A stretch of 64,000 nt of DNA from positions 868,001 through 932,000 of the forward strand of contig NZ_JAJNOC010000001.1 of assembly GCF_021044825.1 (NCBI RefSeq). Reading direction: 5' to 3'. The DNA is from Massilia phyllostachyos (GTDB lineage: Bacteria; Pseudomonadota; Gammaproteobacteria; Burkholderiales; Burkholderiaceae_D). Below are positions 16,987 through 25,924 of this stretch, one piece after another (within the stretch, counting starts at the first letter, position 1; every line of letters begins with the position of its first letter). The position numbers and the translations under genes were made by a program. The notes beneath the pieces were generated by a model. The model was not told the DNA's origin. It ran no database searches and was given only the letters and a program-made list of their open reading frames with translations.

Positions 16987-17390
16987 TCAACGCGCCTCGG
17001 CGCCGTTCCGGTCAGCCAGGGCAATGACTTCCCGCACCGCCGCGATCACCAGTTCCGGTTCCTCCATCTGGATACTGTGCCCGCTTCTATCCGTCACCAC
17101 CTGCGACCCCTTGCTGAACTGCTTCAGGAAATCCGCATGCAGCGATCTCTTGACCGCCACCGCATCCGCGGTCTCGAGGAAGAACATCGGCTTCTCGGCC
17201 TGCTGCACCGAGGTCAGCACAACGACCGGCACGTCCGGCAACTTGCCGGCATAGGGCTTGGCGCCGACGGCGACCTGGTCGGCGGCGAGGGCCGGGGCAG
17301 GGGACTGGGCGTGGGCGGTAGCGCAAGCCAGCAGGGAAGCGATGACGAGTGAGCGGACGACGAACTTTATTGAAATTTCCGGGATTAAAA
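16987..17390 (-). pseudogene. Internally deleted alpha/beta-hydrolase (signal peptide plus C-terminal end)
   Basis: The minus strand encodes a signal-peptide-like segment (VVRSLVIASLLACATAHAQ) followed by a short middle and the typical end of an alpha/beta hydrolase with the catalytic His loop (VVTDRSGHSIQMEEPELVI then AAVREVIALAD). The nucleophile elbow, oxyanion loop and most of the core are missing, and there is no convincing start codon before the signal peptide. I read it as a deletion derivative rather than a working enzyme; a small novel secreted protein cannot be excluded. Confidence 0.6.
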
Positions 17391-17617
17391 TCCCATCAGC
17401 ATAGATGAATGGCGCCGGGCAAAATGCACACAAACTCACGGTGCACCTGCGAACCGAGGCGTTTGAAGCGCTCAGCAAATCTGTGCAAAAATTACACTAG
17501 CACCCACTTCGTCCCTTCAATCTTCCAATCCGTCATGCCGAACCACCCAACATCCCCTCAACGTTTCACTCGCCAGTCGCATGTGCATGGCAAGCAAGCC
17601 CGCGCGGGGACGCTTGC

Positions 17618-20095
17618 GTGAGCGCCGTCCTTGCCGAACTGGAAAGGTTCGACTGGAGCACGACGCCGCTCGGCCCAAGGCAGGACTGGCCGGCCTCGCT
17701 CGAAGCGATCTTTGCCACCATGCTGGGCACGCCGGTCGCCATGTGCGCAACCTGGGGACCCGCGCAAACGCTGCTCTACAACGCCGCCTATGCTCCATTC
17801 CTGGCCAGGCGCCATCCCGCCGCCCTCGGACAGCCCTTGCACGAGGTATGGTCGGACGTGTGGAGCGAGATCGGCCCGTTGGTGGCGCGCGTCCTCACCG
17901 GCGAGGCGGTCAGCTTTGTCGACATGCACCTCGTCATGACGCGCAATGGCTACGATGAAGATACCTGGTGGTCATTTGCCTATAGCCCGATCCGTGACGG
18001 TGTGCAGGTCATGGGCATCCTCAACATCGCCAACGAAACGACCGTAGGCGTGCTGGCGGCGCGCCAGCGCGATGCGGCCGAGGTCGAACTCCGTGCCCGC
18101 CACCTGGCGCTGGAGCAGGAAGTCGTTGCGCGCGAGGACGCGGTCAATCGCTTCGCCACGCTGATCGAACACTTGCCGGTCGGCGTCTGCCTGCTCGACG
18201 CAAGCGGGAAAGCGCTCTTGAGCAATCCGGTGTTTCGAAAATTTCTGCCCGGCTATCCGCTGCCCGCGCACGCAGCGGACGATGGACGGCAGCGCTGGCG
18301 CGGCTACGATGCCCAGGGACGGCTGCTCACGCCGGAAAACTACCCCGCCGCGCGCGCCTTCCGTGGCGAACTGGTCGCGCCGGGCGACGAGTTCCTCCTC
18401 GAAAAGGACGATGGGACGGAAGTCTGGGTGGCGCTCAGCGCGGTGCCGCTGCAGGGCGGCGCCGGCGAGCGGTCCGGCATCATCCTGGTGCTCGACGACA
18501 TCGACGAGCGCAAGCGCGTCCAGATCGATCTTGAGCGGCAGGTCGCGGAGCGCTCCCAGGACCGCGCCGCCCTCTGGACGCTGTCGTCCGACATCATGCT
18601 GCGCTGTACCCTGGACGGCGTGATCACGGCGACCAACCCCGCCTGGGCCGCCGTGCTCGGATGGCGCGAACACGAGCTGGTCGGCGCCAACCTGTTCGAC
18701 CTGATCCACCCCGACGATATGGCGCACACCGCCGCCGGCGCCCGGGAACTCGCCGACGGCATCAGCCACCAGCGCTTCGATAACCGCTACCGCCACCGCG
18801 ACGGCAGTTACCGCTGGATATCCTGGTCGACGCGCGCGCAGGACCGGCTGATCAATGCGGTGGGCCGCGACATCACGCGCGACATGGAACGGATGGCGGA
18901 ACTGGAAACGGTGCAGAATGCCCTGCGTCAAAGCCAGAAAATGGAAGCCGTGGGGCAGTTGACCGGCGGCCTGGCCCACGATTTCAACAATCTGCTCGCC
19001 GGCATTTCCGGCGCCCTGCAGCTGATGCAGGTGCGCATGCAGCAGGGGCGCTTCAACGACTTCGAGCGCTACATCACGACCGCCCTGGGGGCGTCGCGGC
19101 GGGCGGCGGCCCTGACGCATCGCCTGCTGGCTTTCTCTCGCCAGCAGACGCTCACGCCCAAGGCGACCGACGTCAACCGGCTGGTGGCCGACATGCAGGA
19201 GCTGATCCAGCGCACCGTGGGTCCCGCGATTCCGATCGCAGTCGTGCGCATGGCCGATGCCTGGACCGCCCTGGTCGACCCTTCGCAACTCGAGAACGCA
19301 CTGCTGAATCTCTGCATCAACGCGCGCGACGCCATGCCCGACGGCGGCCGCATCACCGTCGAAATCGCCAACAAATGGATCGACGAACGCGCCGCGCGCC
19401 AGCTGAATATGGCCGAGGGACAGTATCTCTCGCTCTGTGTCAGCGACACCGGCACCGGCATGTCGCCGGAAGTCGTCGCCCGCGCCTTCGAACCCTTCTT
19501 CACGACCAAGCCCATCGGCCAGGGGACCGGGCTCGGGCTGTCGATGATCTATGGCTTCGCCCAGCAGTCCGGCGGCCAGGTGCGCATCTATTCCGAGGTG
19601 GGGCAGGGAACGACCGTGTGCATCTACCTGCCGCGCCACCATGGCGACGGCAGCGCGGACAGCGATCTCGCCATGGCGGAAATGACGGCGCTCGAGCAGT
19701 CCGGGCAGGCCGCCACCGTGCTGATCGTGGACGACGAGCCGACGGTGAGGATGCTCGTCATCGATATCCTGCAGGACCTCGGCTTCGCCTGGATCGAGGC
19801 CGCCGACAGCACGACCGGCCTCAAGATCCTGCAGTCGGACGCCAGCGTCGACCTGCTGATCACGGACGTGGGCCTGCCCGGCGGCATGAACGGCCGCCAG
19901 ATGGCGGATGCGGGGCGCGTCGGCAGGCCGGGACTGCAGGTGCTGTTCATCACGGGCTATGCGGAAAACGCCGTGCTCAACAACGGGTATCTCGAACCGG
20001 GGATGGCGGTGCTGACCAAACCGTTCTCGATGGAGACGATGGCGGAGCGCATCCGTTCGATGATCGAGGCGAGCGTCCAGTCCAGGGAACGTTGA
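17618..20095 (+). CDS. Hybrid sensor histidine kinase with PAS domains and receiver
   Basis: An 825-residue protein without membrane segments, so a cytoplasmic sensor. Order: N-terminal PAS/GAF-like region (LGPRQDWPASLEA, TWGPAQTLLYNAAYAPFL), second PAS (about 180-300), third PAS (about 310-425: TLDGVITATNPAWAAVLGW, HRDGSYRWISWS). Then a HisKA-type dimerisation domain with H about 453 (GGLAHDFNNLLAGI), the HWE/FixL-like arrangement. HATPase follows (NLCINARDAMPDGG, DTGTGMSPEV, GQGTGLGLSMIYG). C-terminal receiver: LIVDDEPTVRML and phospho-acceptor Asp in LLITDVGLPGGMNG. GTG 17618 with a GCGGGGA upstream is the likely start. Signal unknown. Confidence 0.92.
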   Translation: MSAVLAELERFDWSTTPLGPRQDWPASLEAIFATMLGTPVAMCATWGPAQTLLYNAAYAPFLARRHPAALGQPLHEVWSDVWSEIGPLVARVLTGEAVSFVDMHLVMTRNGYDEDTWWSFAYSPIRDGVQVMGILNIANETTVGVLAARQRDAAEVELRARHLALEQEVVAREDAVNRFATLIEHLPVGVCLLDASGKALLSNPVFRKFLPGYPLPAHAADDGRQRWRGYDAQGRLLTPENYPAARAFRGELVAPGDEFLLEKDDGTEVWVALSAVPLQGGAGERSGIILVLDDIDERKRVQIDLERQVAERSQDRAALWTLSSDIMLRCTLDGVITATNPAWAAVLGWREHELVGANLFDLIHPDDMAHTAAGARELADGISHQRFDNRYRHRDGSYRWISWSTRAQDRLINAVGRDITRDMERMAELETVQNALRQSQKMEAVGQLTGGLAHDFNNLLAGISGALQLMQVRMQQGRFNDFERYITTALGASRRAAALTHRLLAFSRQQTLTPKATDVNRLVADMQELIQRTVGPAIPIAVVRMADAWTALVDPSQLENALLNLCINARDAMPDGGRITVEIANKWIDERAARQLNMAEGQYLSLCVSDTGTGMSPEVVARAFEPFFTTKPIGQGTGLGLSMIYGFAQQSGGQVRIYSEVGQGTTVCIYLPRHHGDGSADSDLAMAEMTALEQSGQAATVLIVDDEPTVRMLVIDILQDLGFAWIEAADSTTGLKILQSDASVDLLITDVGLPGGMNGRQMADAGRVGRPGLQVLFITGYAENAVLNNGYLEPGMAVLTKPFSMETMAERIRSMIEASVQSRER

Positions 20096-20118
20096 GGCGT
20101 TCCAGGGGCCGGCCGGAT

Positions 20119-21012
20119 TCAGCCCCGATGACGGATCGCGTCGATCACCAGCGCCAGCGCGCGCGAGGCATGGCGCCGGCTCGGATAATAGGCGTGCAGG
20201 CCGGGGAAGGGCGGGCACCAGTCGGGCATCACGCGCACCAGGCGGCCGGCGCGGATGTGGTGGCCGACCAGGTCCTCGGTCAGGAAGGCCAGGCCGCAGC
20301 CGCTCAGGGCCGCGTTCACCATCGGATAAACAGTATTGAAGATCAGCTGTCCGCGCGGGCGGAACTCGATCGCGCGGCCTTCATGGCCCAGCTCCCACGC
20401 ATACACGCCGCCGCTGGTGGCCAGTCGCAGGCCGATGCAGTTGTGCTTCATGAGGTCCTGGACCGAGCCTGGCGCCGGCCGGTGCGCGAAGTAGGCGGGC
20501 GAGCCCACGATCATGGTGTTCACGTCCGGCGTCAGGCGCACCGCCACCATGTCCTTCTCGACCTGGTCGCCGAAGCGCACGCCGATGTCGTAGCGCTCGG
20601 CCGCGATGTCGACCATGCGGTAGTCGGAACTCATCTCGAGATGCAGGTCCGGATACAGCGGCATGATCGGCGCGAGGCGCGGCCACAGCACGTTGTCGAT
20701 CACGTTGTCGACCGCAGTGATGCGCACCAGGCCGGCGGGCTTGTCGCCCAGGTCGGAGATGGCCGCGATCTCGGCCTCGATCTCTTCCAGCCGTGGCCCG
20801 ACGTTCTGCAGCAGGCGCTCGCCGGCCTCGGTCGGCGAGACGCTACGCGTGGTGCGGGTGAGCAGGCGCACGCCGAGCCGTTCTTCGAGGCCGCGCATGA
20901 TGTGGCTGAGCGCCGACTGCGTCATGCCGAGCTTGGACGCGGCGCGCGTGAAGCTGCGCTCGCGCGCGATGGCGAGAAACACCAGGATGTCGTTGATGTT
21001 GTCGCGCGCCAC
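20119..21012 (-). CDS. LysR-family transcriptional regulator
   Basis: A 297-residue protein with an N-terminal winged HTH (FLAIARERSFTRAASKLGM then TQSALSHIMRGLEERLG) and a C-terminal type 2 periplasmic-binding-fold effector domain. It resembles the DsdA/PgrR-like subgroup that often regulates an adjacent oxidoreductase, but no divergent target gene is here. It lies downstream of a small lipoprotein gene on the same strand, 21 bases away. Confidence 0.9.
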   Translation of the reverse strand: MARDNINDILVFLAIARERSFTRAASKLGMTQSALSHIMRGLEERLGVRLLTRTTRSVSPTEAGERLLQNVGPRLEEIEAEIAAISDLGDKPAGLVRITAVDNVIDNVLWPRLAPIMPLYPDLHLEMSSDYRMVDIAAERYDIGVRFGDQVEKDMVAVRLTPDVNTMIVGSPAYFAHRPAPGSVQDLMKHNCIGLRLATSGGVYAWELGHEGRAIEFRPRGQLIFNTVYPMVNAALSGCGLAFLTEDLVGHHIRAGRLVRVMPDWCPPFPGLHAYYPSRRHASRALALVIDAIRHRG

Positions 21013-21033
21013 GGGCGTACCTGGCCGGCGCGG

Positions 21034-21489
21034 CTAGTCGGCGCTCTTGAGGTTGACGCGCTCGATGGTGCGGCGCCATTCCGACAGGGTAAGCAGCTCG
21101 TCGGTCTCGGCGTCTTCGACCAGGATCTCGTCGCCCTTCTGGGACACCAGGAAGCTCTCGCGGCGGCGCACGTCGGCGGCGCGGTTCTCCACAAAAGTCA
21201 GCTGGTAGTACTTCTTGCCGTTGACCTCGCGCGGCACCGGATCGTCCTCGATCACCGCGCCGTGCGCCTTGCCGTGCGAGCGCTGCTCGATCTGCGCCGA
21301 CCAGGCCTTCAGCTCGGGCACCGCGAGCAGGGCATCCATCGCTTGCTCCTTGCTGCGTACCGGCGCTTCCTTGACGACGGGCGCTGGGGCTGGCTTGGGC
21401 GGCTCGGGTTCGCTGCGCTTGCAGCCGCCGAAGGTCAGGACGAGGGCCAGCGTGGCCAGCAGAGGAGGGACGAGAAAGCGCTTGGACAT
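21034..21489 (-). CDS. Putative lipoprotein of unknown function
   Basis: A 151-residue protein with a lipoprotein signal and lipobox (ALVLTFGGC, Cys about residue 23), then a Pro/Lys-rich linker (EPEPPKPAPAPVVKEAPV) and a small alpha-beta domain (GKKYYQLTFVENRAADVRRR, FLVSQKGDEILVEDAETDE). No family was recognised. It is likely anchored in the outer membrane or facing the periplasm. Confidence 0.72.
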   Translation of the reverse strand: MSKRFLVPPLLATLALVLTFGGCKRSEPEPPKPAPAPVVKEAPVRSKEQAMDALLAVPELKAWSAQIEQRSHGKAHGAVIEDDPVPREVNGKKYYQLTFVENRAADVRRRESFLVSQKGDEILVEDAETDELLTLSEWRRTIERVNLKSAD

Positions 21490-21528
21490 GGTTGCGGCAG
21501 TCTACACCGCGTCTGTTGGCACGGCAAC

Positions 21529-22767
21529 TCAGGCCTGCTGCCCCAGCGCCTGTCCCTTGGGCTGCGCGCGCTTGCCGCTCACCGCCCACCAGGCCAGGCC
21601 GCAGGCCACCGGGTACAGGCAGCCCATCATCACGAACAGCGGCGCATAGCCGGTGGTGCCGACCAGCTGGCCGACCACCTGGGTCGACAGCATGCCGCCG
21701 ACCCCGCTGCCGGCCGCGATCACGCCGAACACGGTGGCCACGCCGTGGCCCGGATAGCGGTCGACCACGAGCGAGGTCAGGTTCACCTGGAACACCATGT
21801 GGGCGAAGGTGACCACTGCCGCCAGCGCCAGCATGGCGCCGAAGCCCACGCCGCCCGCGATGAACATGCCCATCGGCCCCAGCACCGCCGCCACGCTCAG
21901 GGCCAGCAGGCGGCTGCGCTGGGCGTCGATGCCGCGCCTGACCAGGGCGCCCGACAGCAGGCCGCCGCCGATGCTGCCGAAGTCCGCGGCGAGATACACG
22001 ATCCACGCGAATTGCGCCACCTGCACCAGCCCCATGCCGTACTGGTCGCCCATGTATTTCGGCAGCCAGAAGAGATAGAAGTACCAGACCGGATCGGCCA
22101 CCATGCGCGCGCCGGCCAGGCCCCACACGGTGCGGTCGCGCAGCACGCGCGACCAGGGGTAGCTTGATACCTGCGCTCCTGCTGCCGGCGCCTTGGCGCT
22201 GCGGTAGACCCAGAACCAGGCAGCGATCCACACGAAACCGGCCGCGCCGGTGATGACGAAGGCGGCGCGCCAGCTGTGCGCGAGGGCCAGCCAGGCGATC
22301 AGCGGCGGCGCGATGGTGGCGCCGATCATGGCGCCGGCCGTGTAGACGCCGACCGCGAAGCCGCGTTCGGCGGGCGGAAAGTGCTCGGAGACGGCTTTCG
22401 GGCCGGCCGTGTAGTTGCCCGCCTCGCCCAGGCCAAGGGCCGCGCGCGCGGCGCCCAGCTGGAAAACGTTCTGCACCAGGCCCGTGAGCATGTTCGCCAG
22501 CGACCACCAGCCGACGAACAGGGCGAGACTCAGCTTGGTGCCGAGGCGGTCGGTGACCCAGCCGGCGCCGAGGTAGGCCAGCGTGTAGGTGAACAGGAAG
22601 ACCTGCACGATGCGCGCATAGTCGCCGTCGGTCATCCCGAGTTCGCCCTGGATCGAGGCGGCCAGGATGGAGAGGGTCTGGCGGTCGACGTAGTTGAGGA
22701 TGGTGGAGGCGAACAGCAATGCGAGGATGAACCAGCGCCAGCGGCTCGGTTGGAATGCGTCGGTCAT
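21529..22767 (-). CDS. MFS transporter, anion:cation symporter (sugar-acid) type
   Basis: A 412-residue inner-membrane carrier with 12 predicted helices. The ACS-family start (ILNYVDRQTLSILAASIQ) and the loop GLGEAGNYTAGPKAVSEHFP are like hexuronate/galactonate transporters (ExuT/DgoT). In those relatives the substrate is a sugar acid taken up with protons. It precedes the IclR-dehydratase-DapA group on the same strand, which fits import of the acid they degrade, though 240 bases with REP-like repeats lie between. Confidence 0.87.
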   Translation of the reverse strand: MTDAFQPSRWRWFILALLFASTILNYVDRQTLSILAASIQGELGMTDGDYARIVQVFLFTYTLAYLGAGWVTDRLGTKLSLALFVGWWSLANMLTGLVQNVFQLGAARAALGLGEAGNYTAGPKAVSEHFPPAERGFAVGVYTAGAMIGATIAPPLIAWLALAHSWRAAFVITGAAGFVWIAAWFWVYRSAKAPAAGAQVSSYPWSRVLRDRTVWGLAGARMVADPVWYFYLFWLPKYMGDQYGMGLVQVAQFAWIVYLAADFGSIGGGLLSGALVRRGIDAQRSRLLALSVAAVLGPMGMFIAGGVGFGAMLALAAVVTFAHMVFQVNLTSLVVDRYPGHGVATVFGVIAAGSGVGGMLSTQVVGQLVGTTGYAPLFVMMGCLYPVACGLAWWAVSGKRAQPKGQALGQQA

Positions 22768-22830
22768 GCTGGTCTCCTGATTATTTTATGTTCTCAAATC
22801 TGACTGCTCAACTACTACCTGTACCCGTAA

Positions 22831-22940
22831 GACCGTCGTCCCGGCGAAGGCCGGAACCCAATTTTGTGCGCATGCCACCAAAAGGAGATTGCACTGCTAC
22901 GCACGCATAAACTGGATCCCGGCCTTCGCCGGGAGTCATG
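22831..22940. repeat. REP-like repeat pair (inverted)
   Basis: gaccgtcgtcccggcgaagg at 22831-22850 and ggatcccggccttcgccggg at 22914-22933 are inverted relative to each other. The arrangement is the same as at 48820-48900. It occupies most of the spacer between the MFS and IclR genes, where no gene is seen. Confidence 0.6.
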
Positions 22941-23010
22941 GGCGCCAGTGGCGCGCATGACGGTCTTGAGGCCGGTGGTACTAAACACGCTGCGGCGATG
23001 GTAGCGAGGA

Positions 23011-23730
23011 TTAACCGATTTCTTTTGCCGCTCCACGCAACGCCTCCACCAACGGCGCCGTCGCCCCTTCCGGAATCCACCCCGACAAGGCCAGCCCCGC
23101 ATGCGCCGGTTCCCCGGTCGATACCGCAACGACGTCGAAATTGCGCTCGTCATCCACGTGAATCCGCGCATACCCCAGCTCGCGCACCTCGGCCAGCTTG
23201 TCGAGCAGCTGCTCGATCCCTCCCGGAAAGCGCGGAATCTCCTTGCCTTCGTAGATCGCCGTCACTTCCGCGTCGTCCAGCTCCGCCAGCAGCACGATGC
23301 CGATGCCGCTGGTGCTGGCCGGGAGCAGGCCGATCCGGCCCAGGCCGCGCGAGACTTCCAGGCCCGGCGGGGCGTGGAACAGGTAGCTGACGCTGTCGTT
23401 CCACAGCACCCCGAGCGCCACCGTGTGGCCGAAGCGGCGCAGGCTTTCCAGGGTCGGCAGGGCGCGGTTGATCAGGCCGGAGGCGAACAGGCTTTGCGCG
23501 GCCAGCACGTGCATGCCGGAACCGGCGGTGTACTTGCGGTTGGCGGTCTGGCGCGCGATGCCGAGCCAGGTCAGGGTCTTCAGCAGGCGGTTGACCTTGG
23601 TCGGGTCGATACCCAGCTGGCGCGCGATCTCGCGACAGCCGACCGGCTCGGGCGAGGACGCCAGCGCCTGCAGGGTGGCGATGCCGTCGATCAGGCTCTG
23701 GTTGGGCTGGGCGCCTGGTTGGTAGCGCAT
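23011..23730 (-). CDS. IclR-family transcriptional regulator
   Basis: A 239-residue regulator with N-terminal winged HTH (SLIDGIATLQALASS, CREIARQLGIDPTKVNRLLK) and a C-terminal IclR effector domain (LPASTSGIGIVLLAELDDAE). ATG 23730 (MRYQPGAQPNQS) is chosen; an upstream in-frame ATG at 23802 would overlap the dehydratase gene. It is the last gene of the minus-strand group and probably controls the divergent sugar-acid genes, perhaps through the palindrome at 26010-26027. IclR proteins commonly respond to sugar acids or their keto-deoxy products. Confidence 0.88.
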   Translation of the reverse strand: MRYQPGAQPNQSLIDGIATLQALASSPEPVGCREIARQLGIDPTKVNRLLKTLTWLGIARQTANRKYTAGSGMHVLAAQSLFASGLINRALPTLESLRRFGHTVALGVLWNDSVSYLFHAPPGLEVSRGLGRIGLLPASTSGIGIVLLAELDDAEVTAIYEGKEIPRFPGGIEQLLDKLAEVRELGYARIHVDDERNFDVVAVSTGEPAHAGLALSGWIPEGATAPLVEALRGAAKEIG

Positions 23731-23801
23731 AAAGGGTAGCTTTCTCGATTCGGGTGGTTGGGCGGGGTGCGGCAGCGTAAGCCTAACCGAAAGCGCATCC
23801 A

Positions 23802-24992
23802 TCACGCCACCAGCCGCGCATGTTCCCAGAACGCGGCGCCGGGCGTCACGCCCAGGCCCGGTCCGGTGGGCAGGCGGTAGACGCCGCGCTCGCAGCCCAT
23901 GTCGGTGTCGAGCAGGGCCAGGTTGCGCGCGAAGACCGAGTGCTGCCACTCGTGCTTCCACAGGTTGGGCAGGGTGCTCGAGACGTGCAGGCTGGCCGCC
24001 AGGAAGATGCCGGTGCCGATGGTCGCGTGCGGCGCCACCAGGGCGCCGTGGCGCGCGCCCAGGGCGGCGATGCGGCGGAACTGGGTGATGCCGGTGTGGC
24101 CCATCTCCGGCTGGATGTAGGCCAGGCGCGCGGCCGGCAGGCGCAGCGCCGCCTCGTAGTCGTTGTACCACTCCTCGCCCGCCGCCACCAGGCCGGGGAA
24201 GGCGCGGCAGACGCCCGCCAGTTCCTGCACCAGCTCCGGCTTCACGGGCGCTTCCAGGAAGCGCGGCCGGTAAGGCAGCAGGCTGCGGCCCAGCGCGACC
24301 GCCTCCTCGGCGTCGAACTTCCAGTGCAGGTCGACCATGATGTCGGCGTCCTCGCCCAGCGCCGTGCGCAGGGCCGCGAACTCGTCGGCGATGCCTTCGT
24401 GGCTGACCACGGCGGCGAACTTGAAGGCGTCGATGCCCTGCGCCTGCCATGCCTGCGCCATCGCGACCCGTTCGTCCAGGGTGGCGGCGGGCAGGCCGGA
24501 CAGGTAGCCGGGCACGGGGCGCAGCGGTCCCTCACCCAGCAAGGCGGACAGCGGCAGGCCGCGGCCGCGTGCGCGCAGGTCCCACAGGGCGATGTCGAGC
24601 GCCGCGAGGGCGTCGCCGTGGAAGCCCCCGCCGCAGCCGCGCACTCGCATCAGGCCGTACAGCTCGTCCCAGATCCGTTCGACGTCTTCCGGGTCGCGTC
24701 CCATCAGTACCGGCGCCAGGAGGTCGTTGATGATCTCGCAGGTGGCGCGCGGCGCGCAGATGCCGTAGGTCTCGCCCCAGCCGTGGGCGCCATCGTCCAA
24801 GGTCACGCGCACCGCGATCGAGCGGTCCACCGTCGGGTAGATGGTGCCGTTGCCCTTGCGGACGATGTAGCCGCGCTCGTTGACGGATTCGCCGGGGGCG
24901 AGCGGCCCCAGGTAGGGCGTGTCGCGCGGCAGCGTGACGATGAAGGTCTCGACCTTGCTGACGCGCCGTGCGCGCATGCCGGGCTGGCTCAT
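23802..24992 (-). CDS. Enolase-superfamily sugar-acid dehydratase (galactonate dehydratase-like)
   Basis: A 396-residue mandelate racemase/muconate lactonising-type enzyme. Metal ligands D221 (MVDLHWKF), E247 (FLEAPVKPE) and E273 (AAGEEWYNDY) are present. H223 two residues after the first ligand and H322 (APHATIGTG) match the catalytic pair of D-galactonate dehydratase, while K191 (AFKFAAV) lacks the second Lys of a KxK motif. This supports a dehydratase making a 2-keto-3-deoxy acid. Galactonate is the best guess given the KDGal kinase and KDPGal aldolase at 29874-32296. Its start overlaps the end of the DapA-family gene by four bases. Confidence 0.85.
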   Translation of the reverse strand: MSQPGMRARRVSKVETFIVTLPRDTPYLGPLAPGESVNERGYIVRKGNGTIYPTVDRSIAVRVTLDDGAHGWGETYGICAPRATCEIINDLLAPVLMGRDPEDVERIWDELYGLMRVRGCGGGFHGDALAALDIALWDLRARGRGLPLSALLGEGPLRPVPGYLSGLPAATLDERVAMAQAWQAQGIDAFKFAAVVSHEGIADEFAALRTALGEDADIMVDLHWKFDAEEAVALGRSLLPYRPRFLEAPVKPELVQELAGVCRAFPGLVAAGEEWYNDYEAALRLPAARLAYIQPEMGHTGITQFRRIAALGARHGALVAPHATIGTGIFLAASLHVSSTLPNLWKHEWQHSVFARNLALLDTDMGCERGVYRLPTGPGLGVTPGAAFWEHARLVA

Positions 24993-25924
24993 GCCGCGGC
25001 CTTCACGAAGGGCAGCAGGTCGGCCAGGCGGTGCAACAGGGCGTCCAGTTCGATCAGGTCGAAGCGGTCCAGCGCCGGGCCCTTGGCGCGGGTGAAGGCG
25101 CTGTCGATCAGGCCGCGGCGCTGCAAGACCGCCTTGGTCAGGCGCCAGCGGAAGATGGCCTGCATGTTCAAGAGCGGCAGGGTGCGCTCGAACAGTTCGC
25201 GCGCGCCCGCCTGGTCGCCTTCGACGAAGCGGCGGTGCATGGCCACATGCAGCTCGGTGATCTCGCAGGCCGGCATGGTCCCTTTGGCGCCGCGCGTGAG
25301 TTCGTCGATGACGTAGCGCGCGCCGGCGCCGCCGAACACGGCGTCGAGCGCATCGCCCGCCAGATCGCTGAGTTCCGTGATGCGCTGGCCCGAAGGCGGC
25401 GCTTCTTCTTTCACATAACGGATGCCCGGCACCTCGCGCGCCAGCGCGGCCACGCGGTCCAGCGCCAGGCCGATGCCCATCGGGGCCGGGGCGTTCTGCA
25501 GCATGATGTCGATGCCGGATGCCGAATGCACGTCGCGGAAGAAGGCGGCCATGGCGTCCAGGTCCTCGGCCATGCCGTGCGGAGTCAGGATCATCGCGGC
25601 CGAGGCGCCGGCCCGGCTGCCGGCGAGGGCATAGGCCGCCGCGTCGTCCGTGGTGCGGGCGCTGGCGCCGACCACGAAGTCGATGCGGCCGTCGACCCAG
25701 CTGCCTACCCGCGCGGTCAGGTGCAGGCGCTCTTCCTTGGTGAGCATGTCGTACTCGCTGGCCAGGCCGGGGAACACGATGCCGCTCGCGCCGGAATCGA
25801 TCGTGTAGTCCAGCACGCGCCGCATGCCGGCTTCGTCGACCTCACCCTGCTCGGTGAAGATGGTGGGCAGGATCGGAAGCACCCCTTCCAGGGCCGGTTG
25901 CGTGCTGCTGTGTTCTTGCGTCAT
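24989..25924 (-). CDS. DapA/NanA-superfamily keto-deoxy acid lyase or dehydratase
   Basis: A 311-residue class I aldolase-fold enzyme. The Schiff-base lysine is K172 (IRYVKEEAPPSG). The usual YNxP motif is changed to LQNAPAP, with Q143 where the catalytic tyrosine normally stands. The phosphate/carboxylate-binding loop reads GLASEYDMLTKEER, different from GTTGE. Members of this superfamily cleave or dehydrate 2-keto-3-deoxy sugar acids, dihydrodipicolinate or sialic acid. As the first gene of the dehydratase-IclR operon it probably acts on the dehydratase product or a related 2-keto-3-deoxy acid. A 2-keto-3-deoxyarabonate dehydratase-like role is possible. An aaggaatcc ribosome-binding site precedes the start. 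Confidence 0.82.
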   Translation of the reverse strand: MTQEHSSTQPALEGVLPILPTIFTEQGEVDEAGMRRVLDYTIDSGASGIVFPGLASEYDMLTKEERLHLTARVGSWVDGRIDFVVGASARTTDDAAAYALAGSRAGASAAMILTPHGMAEDLDAMAAFFRDVHSASGIDIMLQNAPAPMGIGLALDRVAALAREVPGIRYVKEEAPPSGQRITELSDLAGDALDAVFGGAGARYVIDELTRGAKGTMPACEITELHVAMHRRFVEGDQAGARELFERTLPLLNMQAIFRWRLTKAVLQRRGLIDSAFTRAKGPALDRFDLIELDALLHRLADLLPFVKAAA

